Assembly (NCBI GenBank): GCA_963790335.1
Contig: CAWBOB010000003.1
Coordinates: 124,001-188,000, forward strand
DNA from: JAOUEA01 sp963790335
Lineage (GTDB): Bacteria; Actinomycetota; UBA4738; HRBIN12
Length of the DNA: 64,000 bases
Direction: 5' to 3'
Position numbers and translations under genes: made by a program. Under the pieces are notes generated by a model. The model saw nothing but the letters and a program-made list of their open reading frames with translations, had not been told where the DNA came from and searched no databases. This document shows positions 26,629 to 36,189 of the stretch, piece by piece. Each line of letters opens with the position of its first letter. The first letter of the stretch is position 1.

Positions 26629-27639
26629 ATGTCTCGGCTCAACCTCACGCGATCGCAGGTCCTCGCATTCCGCAGGCGCGTCGGAGCACTCGGCGCGCGG
26701 CTCCCACGGGGGCGCCGCTCGCTCCGCCGCGCTGCGTGGGCAGGTCTGCAGGACAGCATGCCTCGGGCCGCGCTGCTCTCGATCCATGCCCGCGTCGAAG
26801 GGACCGAACCATCGACGTGGGAGGATCCGTCCCTCGTCCAGATCTGGGGGCCGCGGTACAACGCCTACGTCGTCGCGGCCCGCGACCTGGCGGCCTTCAC
26901 CCTCGGTCGCCTGCCCGAGACCGGCAGGACGCGGCAGACGGCCGACGACCTGGCCGCTCGCCTGCGCACCTTCCTCGGCGAGGCTCGCATGAGGTACGAC
27001 GAGGCAGGGCGGGGGATCGGCGTCCCTGGCAACGCCCTCCGGTACGCCGCGTTGACGGGGACCGTCGCGATCAGGTGGGAGGGCGCGAGGCTGCCGACCG
27101 TGTGGATGGTGCCGCCGCCCGATGTCGACCCGCACGTGGCCCGTCTCGAGCTCGCGCGCCGGTTCCTGCACATCTTCGGCCCCACCACGCCAGAGGCCTT
27201 CGCCGAGTGGGCCGGGATCTCCTCGCGGGCAGGCGGCGAGGCGTTCGAGAGGCTCCGCAGGTCGCTGACCCCTGTGCGAACACCGGTGGGCGATGCCTGG
27301 ATCCTCAGCCGCGACGAACCGACGATGCGTGAGGCAGCCGGCCCCGAGGCGCCCGCCCGGCTGCTCCCGAGCGGCGACGTCTACTACCTCGGACGCGATC
27401 GCGAGCTCTTGATCCCCGATGCCGACCATCGCCGCGAACTCTGGACCCCGCGCGTCTGGCCGGGCGCCCTGCTGGTGGAGGGGGAGATCGTCGGCACGTG
27501 GCGTCGCGCGCAAGGGATCGTGTCGGTGAACACCTGGCGCCGCCTGTCGAGGGCGGCACGCGATGCGGTCGAGGCGGAGGCGGCGACGTTGCCGTTGCCC
27601 GGCTTGAACGGGCGGATCGTCGTGCGCTGGACCCCGTGA
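26629..27639 (+). CDS. AlkZ-like winged-helix DNA-binding protein (HTH_42 family)
   Basis: 336 residues, intact. The family pattern begins QDSMPRAALLSIHARVEG and continues DPSLVQIWGPRYNAYVVAAR, with a C-terminal VNTWRRLSRAARDAVEAEA. It belongs to the winged-helix group that contains AlkZ, a DNA glycosylase which unhooks interstrand crosslinks and protects producers of azinomycin-type genotoxins. Catalytic QxQ-type residues cannot be assigned with confidence here, so glycosylase activity is inference. ATG 26629 is used; GTG 26623 in the same frame is an alternative close to the GGGAGGAG site. Confidence 0.78.
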   Translation: MSRLNLTRSQVLAFRRRVGALGARLPRGRRSLRRAAWAGLQDSMPRAALLSIHARVEGTEPSTWEDPSLVQIWGPRYNAYVVAARDLAAFTLGRLPETGRTRQTADDLAARLRTFLGEARMRYDEAGRGIGVPGNALRYAALTGTVAIRWEGARLPTVWMVPPPDVDPHVARLELARRFLHIFGPTTPEAFAEWAGISSRAGGEAFERLRRSLTPVRTPVGDAWILSRDEPTMREAAGPEAPARLLPSGDVYYLGRDRELLIPDADHRRELWTPRVWPGALLVEGEIVGTWRRAQGIVSVNTWRRLSRAARDAVEAEAATLPLPGLNGRIVVRWTP

Positions 27640-27678
27640 GTGCAGGCGGCCCGAACGCCGACCCGGTGCCGCGGTCCC

Positions 27679-28764
27679 TCAGACGTGAACGGGGTAGCTG
27701 TACGTGATCCTGGCCCAGACCACGCCGCACGTCGAGGTCGGCGGCGAGGTGACCCGGATGTACGAGCTGGTCTTCGTGTGCCCCTTGGCGAATCGGCATC
27801 CGTAGTACCCGCCATCGATCGAGAAGGAGACCGACTGGATCCGCCTCCCCGGCTGCAGGAACCATCGCCACACGACGGAGATCTCGGCGTTGGCGCAGAG
27901 GATGTCGACGGAATGGATCTCGCGGTCCCGCGCCACATGGCAGTCGCCCCCGAGTGCCGTCGGCTGCTCGTCGGCGGTGCGATCGAAGGCGCTTCCACGC
28001 TGCTGTTTCATGGCCGTTCGGCGGATCACCCCTCTCGTGATCTCGACCCGCTGCGCCTTGGACGTCATCGACGCTCCGTCGGTGTCGGTGGCCGAGATCT
28101 TCGCGAAGTACACCCCCCGAGGCTCGATGGAGGCGTCGTCGGCCCTGCCGTCCCACGCCCAGGTATGAGCTCCGGTCGCGAGCGCTCCCAGGCTCTCGGT
28201 GCTGATCTCCGGCCCGCAGCAGCGACCGAAGTCGTTGTCGCGGAAGACGCGAGCGACCGTGTCGTCGCTGTCGGCCGCCAGCGAGAAGCCGATCCTGGTG
28301 CGGTCCTTGTAGCCGTCCTGCACGAGCGGGTAGAACGGCGAAGGCGTCGCGGAGAGCTCGTCGACGAGCTTCGGTAGCAGGGTGAACGTCTCGCTCGTGA
28401 TCACGGCGGCTTCGCCCTGACGCCGCACGTCGACGACATGGTCCGTGGGCGACGTGACGACGAGGCTCGCCCACGAGAACGCGACGCTGAGCGGTGAGGC
28501 GTCGACCGCTGGGATCCACGAGCACGGTCCTCTCCCTGATCACGCCGTGCCCGGGACGCCGGATGCGCACGGTGAAGATCTGGGCGAGATCGTCGGACGC
28601 GAACGTGAACGTCACGGTCGCCGGACCCCGCGATAGGGGGAGTAGATCGATCCGGCGGGGAGCTGCACGATCGCGCCGTAGCTCGCGGACGCGGGTCCGA
28701 TCCCCAAGGAACCGACGAGCACCATCACGGCGAGACAGCACGCCCCCTTGCGCATGCCGTTCAT
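27679..28764 (-). CDS. Secreted protein with FlgD-like Ig domain (two frame breaks)
   Basis: Exported protein of about 360 residues. ATG 28764 (or 28755) opens a signal peptide (MRKGACCLAVMVLVG, ending SASYGA). After a break near 28625 comes a beta-strand segment (PATVTFTFASDDLAQIFTVR). After another near 28430-28480 comes a stretch with AHTWAWDGRADDASIEPRGV and YFAKISATDTDG, which is the FlgD-type Ig fold found in bacterial surface proteins. The C-terminal half has paired Cys (CHVA, CANA, CRFA, CGVV). Function unknown. Confidence 0.68.
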
Positions 28765-28826
28765 ATCGGCATCTCGGCGCCATTCCTCGACCGGCTCCTG
28801 GGACAGTTCGCGTAGCGCCGGCGCGC

Positions 28827-30257
28827 TTACTCCCGCTCGGTCACCTTGCGCACGGCGGTCGGCGCACCCGGTGGGCCTCCGGCTGCCGAGTCGTACTCCG
28901 GCACGCCCACGCACGTGAACAGCAGAGCGTCGAGCGATGCTCCGAGCACAGCCGGCACCTCGCTGTCGATGAACGTCATGCCGGATGCGCTGGCGCCGAG
29001 CGCGTACGCGAGCAGGTGCAGTCGTCCCTCGACGATGCCGGCACCGAGCTGTGCTTCCCGGTACTGCCGGTCGTCGAGTTCGGCGACGTCTGTGGCGCCG
29101 ATCACGACGAATGAGGCGTCCCGGGCGAGCGCCTGCTCGAGACAGACCCGGTACAGCTCCTCGCGGATCCCACCGGGTCGCACGGGCGTCTCGATCTCGG
29201 GCCAGCGGTAGACGCCGGGTTCGAGTCCCTCGACGGCGTGCACGACCACGAAGTGGGGGATGGAGACTCCCCGCATCGCCGCCGCCATCGATGTTCGCAG
29301 CAGATCGTCCGACAGCGAGCCCGTCGGGTCCATACGGCGCTGCGACCCCCGTGCCAGCACGACCGTTTCGATCGGCTCGTGGGCCTCCTCCGGGACCCTG
29401 ACGGAGGTGCCACGGTGCCAGGGCAACCCGAGCGAGGTGCGGTCCCCGGCTCGCTGCGCGCGCGTGACCAGCGGGAACTCCACCGGCGTTGCATCCACAT
29501 CGCCGGCTACGGCGAGGCCGGTGGCCTCGGTCGCGGGCGGGCCGTCACCGAGCGCCACGAGGGCGACCGGCCACTCGTGCACACCGTCGGCGCCCACCAG
29601 GGCCGTGATCGACGCGTCGGGGAAATGCGTATAGAGGTTCGCGGCGATGCCTGCGGAATCGGCCGCCGCGAGGAGTTGGGAGAGCATGGTGCCGGCGTCC
29701 CAATACACGTGACGGAACCCCCGCTCACGGTAGCGCCACCCGGTGCGCCAGGGCACCCCGGTGACGACGACGGTTGGGGAGCCTGCGCCCGGCGGCGGTC
29801 CCACGTGCACGAGGGCATGATCGAGCGGGTCGTACCGATGGACGCCGGCGGGGAGCGTCGTGCCTTCGGGTACGGCCACGTACAGCTCGAGGGGGAACCG
29901 GCCGCCGGCGGAGCCGGCGGCCCGGAACAGCCAGGTGGTGTAGGGCCGTTCCATCGTGCGCACCACGCCCGCGCATAGATGCAACAACCGAGACAGGTGC
30001 GACAGATCGAGTTCGGCGTGACCGATGGCCGCGCTCCCCGCGAGCACGGCGACGGCCGACGAGGCCGTGGACGGCAGATCGCGCGGGAGCGGCACCCGAG
30101 CCAGCGACGTCGTGTATCGCTTCAAGAACCACGGGAAGCGCTCCAGGTCGTTGACCTCGAGATCGTGCACCAGGCGAGGATCGTCGGCGGGCTCGTCCCA
30201 TCCGCGCCCGGGCTCGTACGAGGTGAGCCGATGGAGCGTCTGGGTCGCGGTCTCCAT
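28827..30257 (-). CDS. SagB/ThcOx-type double nitroreductase-domain protein
   Basis: 476 residues with two nitroreductase-fold halves. The first contains HLSRLLHLCAGVVR, then FPLELYVAVP and WDAGTMLSQLLAAADSAGI. The second has RTSMAAAMRGVSIPHFVVV, LYRVCLEQALARDASFVVIG and QLGAGIVEGRLHLLAYALGA. Such FMN enzymes oxidise azolines in thiazole/oxazole-modified peptides (SagB, ThcOx) or act on other substrates in stand-alone form. ATG 30257 is chosen as the first Met of the conserved part. No YcaO cyclodehydratase or short leader peptide gene is seen nearby, so an azoline role is unproven. Intact. Confidence 0.82.
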   Translation of the reverse strand: METATQTLHRLTSYEPGRGWDEPADDPRLVHDLEVNDLERFPWFLKRYTTSLARVPLPRDLPSTASSAVAVLAGSAAIGHAELDLSHLSRLLHLCAGVVRTMERPYTTWLFRAAGSAGGRFPLELYVAVPEGTTLPAGVHRYDPLDHALVHVGPPPGAGSPTVVVTGVPWRTGWRYRERGFRHVYWDAGTMLSQLLAAADSAGIAANLYTHFPDASITALVGADGVHEWPVALVALGDGPPATEATGLAVAGDVDATPVEFPLVTRAQRAGDRTSLGLPWHRGTSVRVPEEAHEPIETVVLARGSQRRMDPTGSLSDDLLRTSMAAAMRGVSIPHFVVVHAVEGLEPGVYRWPEIETPVRPGGIREELYRVCLEQALARDASFVVIGATDVAELDDRQYREAQLGAGIVEGRLHLLAYALGASASGMTFIDSEVPAVLGASLDALLFTCVGVPEYDSAAGGPPGAPTAVRKVTERE

Positions 30258-30347
30258 CAGGCCTCCGGTCTCGCATCGCGGGCCGCGATGACGTCGATGA
30301 TGACAGGCAGGGATACTGGGGGCACGAGATCCCCTGGGGAGGCGATC

Positions 30348-30885
30348 GTGCCCATCACACGACTGAACCACGCCGTGCTCTACGTCCGCGATCTCGGGAC
30401 GAGCGTGCGGTTCTACACCGACGTCCTCGGGTTCACGGTCATCCCGATGACGCCGGAAGGATTCAAGGGCGCGGCGTTCCTGCAGGCGCCCGGCTCGATC
30501 AACGACCATGACCTGGGGCTGTTCGAGGTCGGGCCCGTCGGGGCATCGGGCGCGGGGCGTTCGACCGTGGGCCTCTACCACCTGGCGTGGGAGGTGGACA
30601 CGCTCGGCGAGCTCGAGCGGCTCGCCGCGGTGCTGGCCGCTCACGGTGCCCTCGGAGGATCGAGCGACCACGGCACGACGAAGAGCCTCTACGGTGCGGA
30701 CCCCGACGGGCTCGAGTTCGAGATCGCCTGGATCGTTCCCGCCGACCGGCTCGACGACGAGGCCCTCGCCGCCAGGAAGCGCATCGGGCGGCTCGACCTC
30801 GAAGGCGAGAAGCAGCGATACGGCGCCGACACGCTCGGGGGCATCCGGGCCCACGACGAGCGGCTCCGGCGTAGGAGTCCGCTGA
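30348..30885 (+). CDS. VOC family (glyoxalase/dioxygenase-like) protein (one frame break)
   Basis: About 179 residues. RLNHAVLYVRDLGTSVRFYT begins the first VOC module, and the chain continues GLYHLAWEVDTLGELERLAA and LYGADPDGLEFEIAWIVPAD, with metal-ligand His and Glu in the expected places. It resembles catechol-2,3-dioxygenase-like proteins. GTG 30348 follows GGGGAGGCGATC. The main frame runs on without a stop, but the neighbouring frame ends with a TGA at 30883-30885, which overlaps the ATG of the next gene (TGATG), so one indel near 30860 is likely. Confidence 0.8.
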
Positions 30886-31369
30886 TGGCCGACCCTCGAC
30901 GCGATGCTCATGGCCGAGGAAGACGAGCTCTGGCGCGAGCTCTGCGCGACGATGGCTTCGTTCACGCCCGAGCAAGCGGTCGCGCCCGGCTACTTCGAGG
31001 AAGGGTGGTCGGCGAAGGACGCGATGGCGCACATCGGCACGTGGCTCGCCGAGGCGGGCGTCGCGCTCGAGCAGCTTCGCGCCGGGCACCTACGTCGAGC
31101 TGCGGACCGATGAGGTCGACGAGATGAACGAGCGGTTCCTGGACGCCATGCGCGACTGCATCGATGCCGACGTGAGGTCGCAGGCAGCCGCGGCCCGATC
31201 GCAGGATGCTCCGGGCCTGGAACGATGTCTCGTCGCGGGCGAAGACGTCGCTGCCGACTGGATCAGGAAGTCCGGCCCCGACCACTACCGGGAGCATCTC
31301 CCGCGGCTCCGCACGTGGCTGCAGGAGCTGAGGACCTCCGCTGGACAGCAGTCTCAGAACCTGCCGTAG
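30885..31369 (+). CDS. DinB / maleylpyruvate isomerase-like protein (frame breaks)
   Basis: About 160 residues in three frames: AEEDELWRELCATMASFTPE, WSAKDAMAHIGTWLAEAGVA, then YVELRTDEVDEMNERFLDAM and HYREHLPRLRTWLQELR. This is the four-helix DinB/MDMPI fold, whose members bind a metal via three His and often use small thiols such as mycothiol. The His in AHIGTWL and DHYREHL fit those ligands. Breaks lie near 30895, 31090 and 31205. ATG 30885 overlaps the stop of the VOC gene. The TAG at 31367-31369 overlaps the convergent gene. Confidence 0.7.
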
Positions 31370-31698
31370 AGCTCGCTCGCAGGGTCGAAGAACCCACCGG
31401 CCGGCCGAGCATGGGCGTGCCAGTGATCGGGGATGCGACGGCGTTCGGGGTCGATGTAGTAGCCCTCGTCGCCGTAGCGCTCGGTGGCGATGCGTTCGAG
31501 GTGGGCGAGCAGACGCGCCTCGTGCTTCGGATCCGGAAGACCGTGCGTGCGCCAGACCACCATCGGGGTTCGGCACACGACGCACTCCGCGACCCAGCAG
31601 TCGTCGTCCTCGTGGAGCCAGTCGGTCATGCGCTCCGCATCGCAGAGCATGCAGCGTTCACCGGGTGGCACGTCCAACGGATCCCTCCATGCGGTCAC
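31354..31698 (-). CDS. Zinc-ribbon protein of unknown function
   Basis: About 114 residues with CMLCDAE and CWVAECVVC, four Cys that could form one zinc site, followed by TPMVVWRTHG, LPDPKHEARLLAHLERIATE and HWHAHARP. I do not recognise a named family, though similar small proteins occur in actinomycetes. GTG 31698 starts inside the end of the DUF192 gene (overlap of about 40 bases). The open frame extends to 31800, but that part is antisense-like shadow of the DUF192 C-terminus. It converges on the DinB-like gene. Confidence 0.6.
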   Translation of the reverse strand: MTAWRDPLDVPPGERCMLCDAERMTDWLHEDDDCWVAECVVCRTPMVVWRTHGLPDPKHEARLLAHLERIATERYGDEGYYIDPERRRIPDHWHAHARPAGGFFDPASELYGRF

Positions 31699-32114
31699 CC
31701 TCTCCGATGCCGTGTCTATCGAACCACCCGGCATTGGCCTCGACGGCGAGCACGTACGGCGCCCGTCGAAGCGTAGGTCGGACACGGTTCCTCCGTGCAC
31801 GGCTCCATCTCGAGCACGGTCACGATGCGGCCCCGCTCATCGATGAACGCGATCGACAACGGGATCAGCGTGTCCTTCATCCAGAACGTGCCGTCGGTCG
31901 GCGTGGGGAACTCGAACGCCATGCCCTCATCGGCGCCGAGCGACGTGACGCCCATGAGCCCATGCCGGCGTTCCTCGTCGTCGTCAGCGATGCGCACCTC
32001 GAGCGACGCTCCGCCGTCGAACGTGATCGTGCCGGAGCTCTGCCCCTCGGACGTCGACCCGCCGGCGCACGCCGCGAGCATCGTCATCGACAGCAAGGCA
32101 GCGACCCATCGCAT
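31658..32114 (-). CDS. DUF192 lipoprotein (one frame break)
   Basis: About 152 residues. The start MRWVAALLSMTMLAACAGG is a lipoprotein signal peptide with lipobox LAAC. The DUF192 domain follows, with RRHGLMGVTSLGADEGMAFEF, TFWMKDTLIPLSIAFID and CPTYASTG. After a break near 31760 the neighbouring frame supplies the conserved end VLAVEANAGWFDRHGIGEGD and a TGA at 31658-31660. Function of DUF192 proteins is unsettled. GTG 32132 is an alternative start. tRNA-Thr lies upstream on the other strand. Confidence 0.78.
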
Positions 32115-32187
32115 CTCGACCCATGGTGCCACGAGGAAGCGGTTCGCTCGGGTGGCTCGAGGGACGTTGCTATCATCGCCCCGAGCC

Positions 32188-32260
32188 GCCGGAGTAGCTC
32201 AGTCGGCAGAGCGCCTCCATGGTAAGGAGGAGGTCAGGGGTTCGATTCCCCTCTCCGGCT
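32188..32260 (+). tRNA. trnT: tRNA-Thr (anticodon GGT)
   Basis: Acceptor stem GCCGGAG (32188-32194) pairs with CTCCGGC (32253-32259), with discriminator T32260. The anticodon stem CCTCC/GGAGG encloses ATGGTAA with anticodon GGT. The T arm AGGGG-TTCGATT-CCCCT is regular. CCA is not encoded. TATCAT at 32171-32176 is a good -10 candidate. Confidence 0.95.
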
Positions 32261-32344
32261 CTCCCGCCACTCGAGGGATCGGTGATCGGATCGATCGAGC
32301 GGCCGCGTCTTGAACACCCAGCCGACCGCTGGGACACTGGGATC

Positions 32345-32731
32345 GTGCCTGACGACGTCGCGATCGTGCGGTCCCTCCTCGAGAGCACCCAGCGCCGAGA
32401 CGCCGAGGCGATCACGCGACTCCTCGACCCGGACCTCGTGTGGGAAGCACCACCGATGTATCCGGGCTCCGTCTCCAAGTCGTACAACGGGCCAGCGGGC
32501 TACCTCGAGCTCATGGCGGAGGTCGGATCGGAGGGTGACGCGTGGGTGCAACTCCTCGACGTCGAACCGCTCGGACCCCAGGAAGTCCTCGCCACTGCCG
32601 TGATGGGGACAGCCAAGCGTGGTGGGATGAGGGCATTCCTCAGGTTCGCGGTGGTCGACGGCAGGGTGAGCCGTGCTCGAACGTTCTTCTCGCGAGATGA
32701 GGCTGTCCTCGATCTGCGTCCGGAGGCGTAG
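32345..32731 (+). CDS. SnoaL/NTF2-like protein
   Basis: 128 residues of the small cone-shaped NTF2 fold: DVAIVRSLLESTQRRDAEAI, LLDPDLVWEAPPMYP, and a C-terminal RVSRARTFFSRDEAVL. Members bind small hydrophobic ligands or act as isomerases and hydrolases; the function here is unknown. GTG 32345 is the start that opens the conserved part. Confidence 0.75.
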   Translation: MPDDVAIVRSLLESTQRRDAEAITRLLDPDLVWEAPPMYPGSVSKSYNGPAGYLELMAEVGSEGDAWVQLLDVEPLGPQEVLATAVMGTAKRGGMRAFLRFAVVDGRVSRARTFFSRDEAVLDLRPEA

Positions 32732-32804
32732 CCCTCAGGCCCCGGCGTAGCGTTCTCATCCTGGTCCGCGACGGGAACCACCATCGGTAAGCGGGGAGGA
32801 CGAG

Positions 32805-34190
32805 ATGACCGACGACGTCGATGTGATCGTGATCGGGGCGGGACCGCCCGGAGAGAACGCCGCGGGCCGGTGCGCGGACGCCGGGCTCAGCGTGGCGATC
32901 GTCGAGGAGCGGCTGGTCGGCGGTGAGTGCTCGTTCTACGGGTGCATCCCGTCGAAGACGTTGCTGCGTCCGGGCGACGTCGTGGCTGCCGCCCGCAGGG
33001 TTCCGGGCGCCGCCGAGGCGGTCGCCGGCGAGATCGACGTGGCCGCCGCGTTCGCCCAACGCACCTACATGACGAGCGAGTGGAACGACGAGGGGCAGGT
33101 ACCGTGGCTCGATTCGAAGGGCATCGAGCTCGTGCGAGGGCACGGCCGTCTCGCAGGCGAACGGGTCGTCGAGGTCACGACCGGCGATGGCGTGCGCCGA
33201 CTGACCGCGTCCACGGCCGTGGTGCTCGCGACGGGCACCGCCCCGGCTTCGCCCCCGATCCCGGGACTCGCCGAGGCCGGTGCCTGGGACAACCGGCAGG
33301 CGACGAGCGCGACGGCGGTTCCGCGCCGCTTCCTCGTGCTGGGCGGGGGAGCGATCGGGGTCGAGATGGCCCAGGCGTTCCGCAGGCTCGGGTCGAAGCA
33401 GGTCACCGTGATCGAGGGCGGGACCCGCCTGCTTGCCCGCGAAGAGCCGTTCGCAGGCGAGGAGCTCGCGGCAGCCTTCGTCGCCGAGGGTATCGAGGTG
33501 TTGACCGATGCCCGAGCCGCCGGGGTCTCGCGCGACGACGCCGGCGTGGCGATCACCCTCGAGGACGGTCGCACCCTCGAGGGCGACGAGCTGCTGGTCG
33601 CGGTCGGACGGCGACCCAACACCGACGACGCCGGTCTCGACTCGATCGGGCTGGAGCCCGGGCGATACCTCGAGGTCGACGAGCGGTTGCGTGCGACCGG
33701 GGTGGACGGCGGATGGCTCTACGGGGTCGGTGACGTCACAGGCCTCGCGCTCCTGACCCACATGGGCAAGTACCAGGGGCGGCTCGTGGGCGACGTGATC
33801 GCCGGCCGTGACGTGGTGGATGACGCCGACCATCGCGCGATACCTCGGGTGATCTTCACCGACCCCCAGGTCGCCGCCGTGGGACCCACCGAGGCCGAGG
33901 CGCGCGAGGCAGGCATCGATGTGCGTGTCGTGCGGACCGGGACCGGTGACGTTGCGGGTGCGTACGTGCGCGGCAACGGCATCTCCGGAACCAGCCAGAT
34001 CGTGGTCGACGAGTCCCGTCGAGTCGTGGTCGGCGCGACGTTCACCGGGCCCGACGTGCAGGAGTTGCTGCACGCGGCGACCATCGCCATCGTCGGCGAA
34101 GTTCCGCTCGATCGGCTCTGGCACGCGGTGCCTGCATTCCCGACCGTGAGTGAGGTGTGGCTCCGGTTGCTCGAGTCTTACGGGCTCTGA
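32805..34190 (+). CDS. FAD-dependent pyridine nucleotide-disulfide oxidoreductase
   Basis: Intact 461-residue flavoprotein of the lipoamide dehydrogenase / mercuric reductase group. The FAD site is VIVIGAGPPGENAA (8-20) and the redox pair is Cys42 and Cys47 in GGECSFYGCIPSK. The NAD(P) site is FLVLGGGAIGVEMAQAFRRLG, followed by LYGVGDVTG. The C-terminal dimerisation domain carries HAVPAFPTVSE with the catalytic His/Glu. The substrate is unknown; no 2-oxoacid dehydrogenase or mercury genes adjoin. AGGACGAG upstream of ATG 32805. Confidence 0.9.
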   Translation: MTDDVDVIVIGAGPPGENAAGRCADAGLSVAIVEERLVGGECSFYGCIPSKTLLRPGDVVAAARRVPGAAEAVAGEIDVAAAFAQRTYMTSEWNDEGQVPWLDSKGIELVRGHGRLAGERVVEVTTGDGVRRLTASTAVVLATGTAPASPPIPGLAEAGAWDNRQATSATAVPRRFLVLGGGAIGVEMAQAFRRLGSKQVTVIEGGTRLLAREEPFAGEELAAAFVAEGIEVLTDARAAGVSRDDAGVAITLEDGRTLEGDELLVAVGRRPNTDDAGLDSIGLEPGRYLEVDERLRATGVDGGWLYGVGDVTGLALLTHMGKYQGRLVGDVIAGRDVVDDADHRAIPRVIFTDPQVAAVGPTEAEAREAGIDVRVVRTGTGDVAGAYVRGNGISGTSQIVVDESRRVVVGATFTGPDVQELLHAATIAIVGEVPLDRLWHAVPAFPTVSEVWLRLLESYGL

Positions 34191-34253
34191 TGGGCGGTGC
34201 TCGATCGAGCGCCCACTGGAACGGGCCGCCGCGATGCGCGTAGGCTCCTGTCG

Positions 34254-36161
34254 GTGCCGTCCTCACGCCGTCTCACCGCTCGACCGCTGATCGCGTTGGT
34301 CCTCGCGGTCGTCGCGTGCACGTCGGATGCCGCCACGTCACCCGAGCCTCAGCCCTCCGTGGGGCCGGTCGGCGGCACGCTCCGCCTCGGGATGACGAAT
34401 GTCTCCTACTGGGGGATGGATCCGCTGAACGAGTGGAACACGTCCACGTGGGAGCTGTTCCGCTGTTGTCTGGTGCGCACGATGATGTCCTACGACATCG
34501 GCGGCTCCCCGGACCTGCGCCCGGTGCCCGACCTGGCGGCGGGGCCTCCGGAGATCTCGACCGACGGACGCACGTGGACGTTCCGCATCCGCGACGGCAT
34601 GCACTATGCCCCTCCACTCGAGGATGTCGAGATCACCTCCGGGGACTTCGTCAGAGCGATCACGAGGGCCGCGCACTCGCTCGATCCATCCGAACCGGAA
34701 CTGCCCTCGTACCTGGACATGATCGAGGGGTTCGACGCGTACGTGAGCGAGGAGGCGACCTCGATCGTCGGGCTGCAGACGCCTGACCCTCACACGCTCC
34801 GGATCACGACCACCCGACTCGACGCGACGCTCTTGTACATGCTGGCGCTGCCGATCACGGCACCGATCCCTCCTCATCCGACCGAGCCCGACGCTCCGTT
34901 CGGCGTCGCGTCGGGGTACGACGATCGGAACGCGGAGCCGTTCGGCGGTGCCGACAGTTACGGACCGGTGCTGGTGGCGTCGGGCCCCTACATGTTCGAG
35001 GGGGCCGATGAGGTCGACCACTCGCGCAGCGCGACCCAGCGGACTCCGGCATCGGGGTTCACGTCGTGGGGTGTGAGGCCTGTGGGGGAGTTCGGCGAAC
35101 TGAAGGTGACGAGTGACGGTGCGATCACGCTCGTGCGGAACCCGTCATGGCGATCCGAGGACGATCCTCTCCGCGCAGCCCTCGCGGACCGGATCGAGCT
35201 CATCGGTGGGCCACCCGAGGCCCTGTTCCCTCGGATGGACTCGGGTGAGCTCGACATGGTGTTCGACACCGACCCTCCGCCCGAGATGCTGCGCGCATAC
35301 CAGGACGATCCGACGCTGCGGCCATTGGTGCAGGTGCCGACCGGCTCGCTCGGGTTGATCTTCGCGTCGTTCAACGTGGCGATGCCTCCGTTCGACGACG
35401 TCGCGGTCCGACGCGCGGTGGCCATCGCGATCGACCGAGCAGGGCTGGCCCGAGATGTACGGTGGCCCGAGCACGCGACCTGCACAGCACTTCGGCCCGG
35501 ATGCGTTCGAGGCATCGATGCTGGCGTCGTGGTCCGCCATCCCCGGCGCCGACGGGCACGGCGACCCGACCGCTGCGCGCGAGGCGATGCGAGCCTCGGG
35601 CTACGCGAGGGGCGATCGGTGCGCAGATCCGGTCTGTGAAGGCATGCGCATCGTGCTGCGCGACGAGATGGAACCTGGGCTCGCGAGTTCCGGCAGGCGC
35701 TCCTCGACCTGGGGATCGAGCCAGAGATCGAGCTGTCGGGCTCGCCCTACGACTGCCTGGATCCGGGGGCGCCGGTGGCGATGTGCATCGGCATGGGTTG
35801 GCAGCCCGACTTCCCGAGCGCCGCCCAGTACATGGGCGCGTTCTTCGCCTCCGACGGCGCGCTGGCGACGACGAGGCTGGGCGCGACCCCGTCGGAGCTT
35901 CGCCGGTGGGGCTACGACGTCACCCGCGTGCCGTCGTTGGACGACCAGATCGAGCGGTGCGAACAGGAGCTTGGAGCCGGGCAGTCCGCGTGCTGGGCGC
36001 GTCTGGACCAGTACGTCGTGACGCAGCTCATGCCGGCCGTCCCGATGGGGTATCTGGGCACGCTCCGGCTCTCGTCACCGGCGATCGGCCCGTTCCCGTG
36101 GGACGAGGTCAACCTCCAACCGGCGCTCGAGCGGATCCCGGCGCCCGTGCGCGAGGGCTGA
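34254..36161 (+). CDS. Family 5 ABC-type solute-binding lipoprotein (several frame breaks)
   Basis: Extracellular solute-binding protein of the SBP_bac_5 family (peptides, nickel, glycosides), about 635 residues. The signal peptide ends in lipobox VVAC. GGTLRLGMTNVSYWGMDPLN, TWTFRIRDGMHYAPP and ITSGDFVRAITRAAHS are typical for the N-terminal lobe. After breaks near 35455, 35670 and 35770 the C-terminal lobe continues (AMRASGYARGDRCADPVCEG, then DFPSAAQYMGAFFASDGALA) to TGA 36159-36161. GTG 34254 gives a sensible signal peptide. No permease or ATPase genes of a transporter are next to it, so it is an orphan binding protein. Confidence 0.8.
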
Positions 36162-36189
36162 GGCCGGCCGGCCGGCGAGTGCGGGTGAC

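Noticed and set aside
28827..30257. A thiazole/oxazole-modified peptide (bacteriocin) cluster
   Set aside because: Only the SagB-like oxidase is present. No YcaO, leader peptide, protease or transporter gene is seen nearby.
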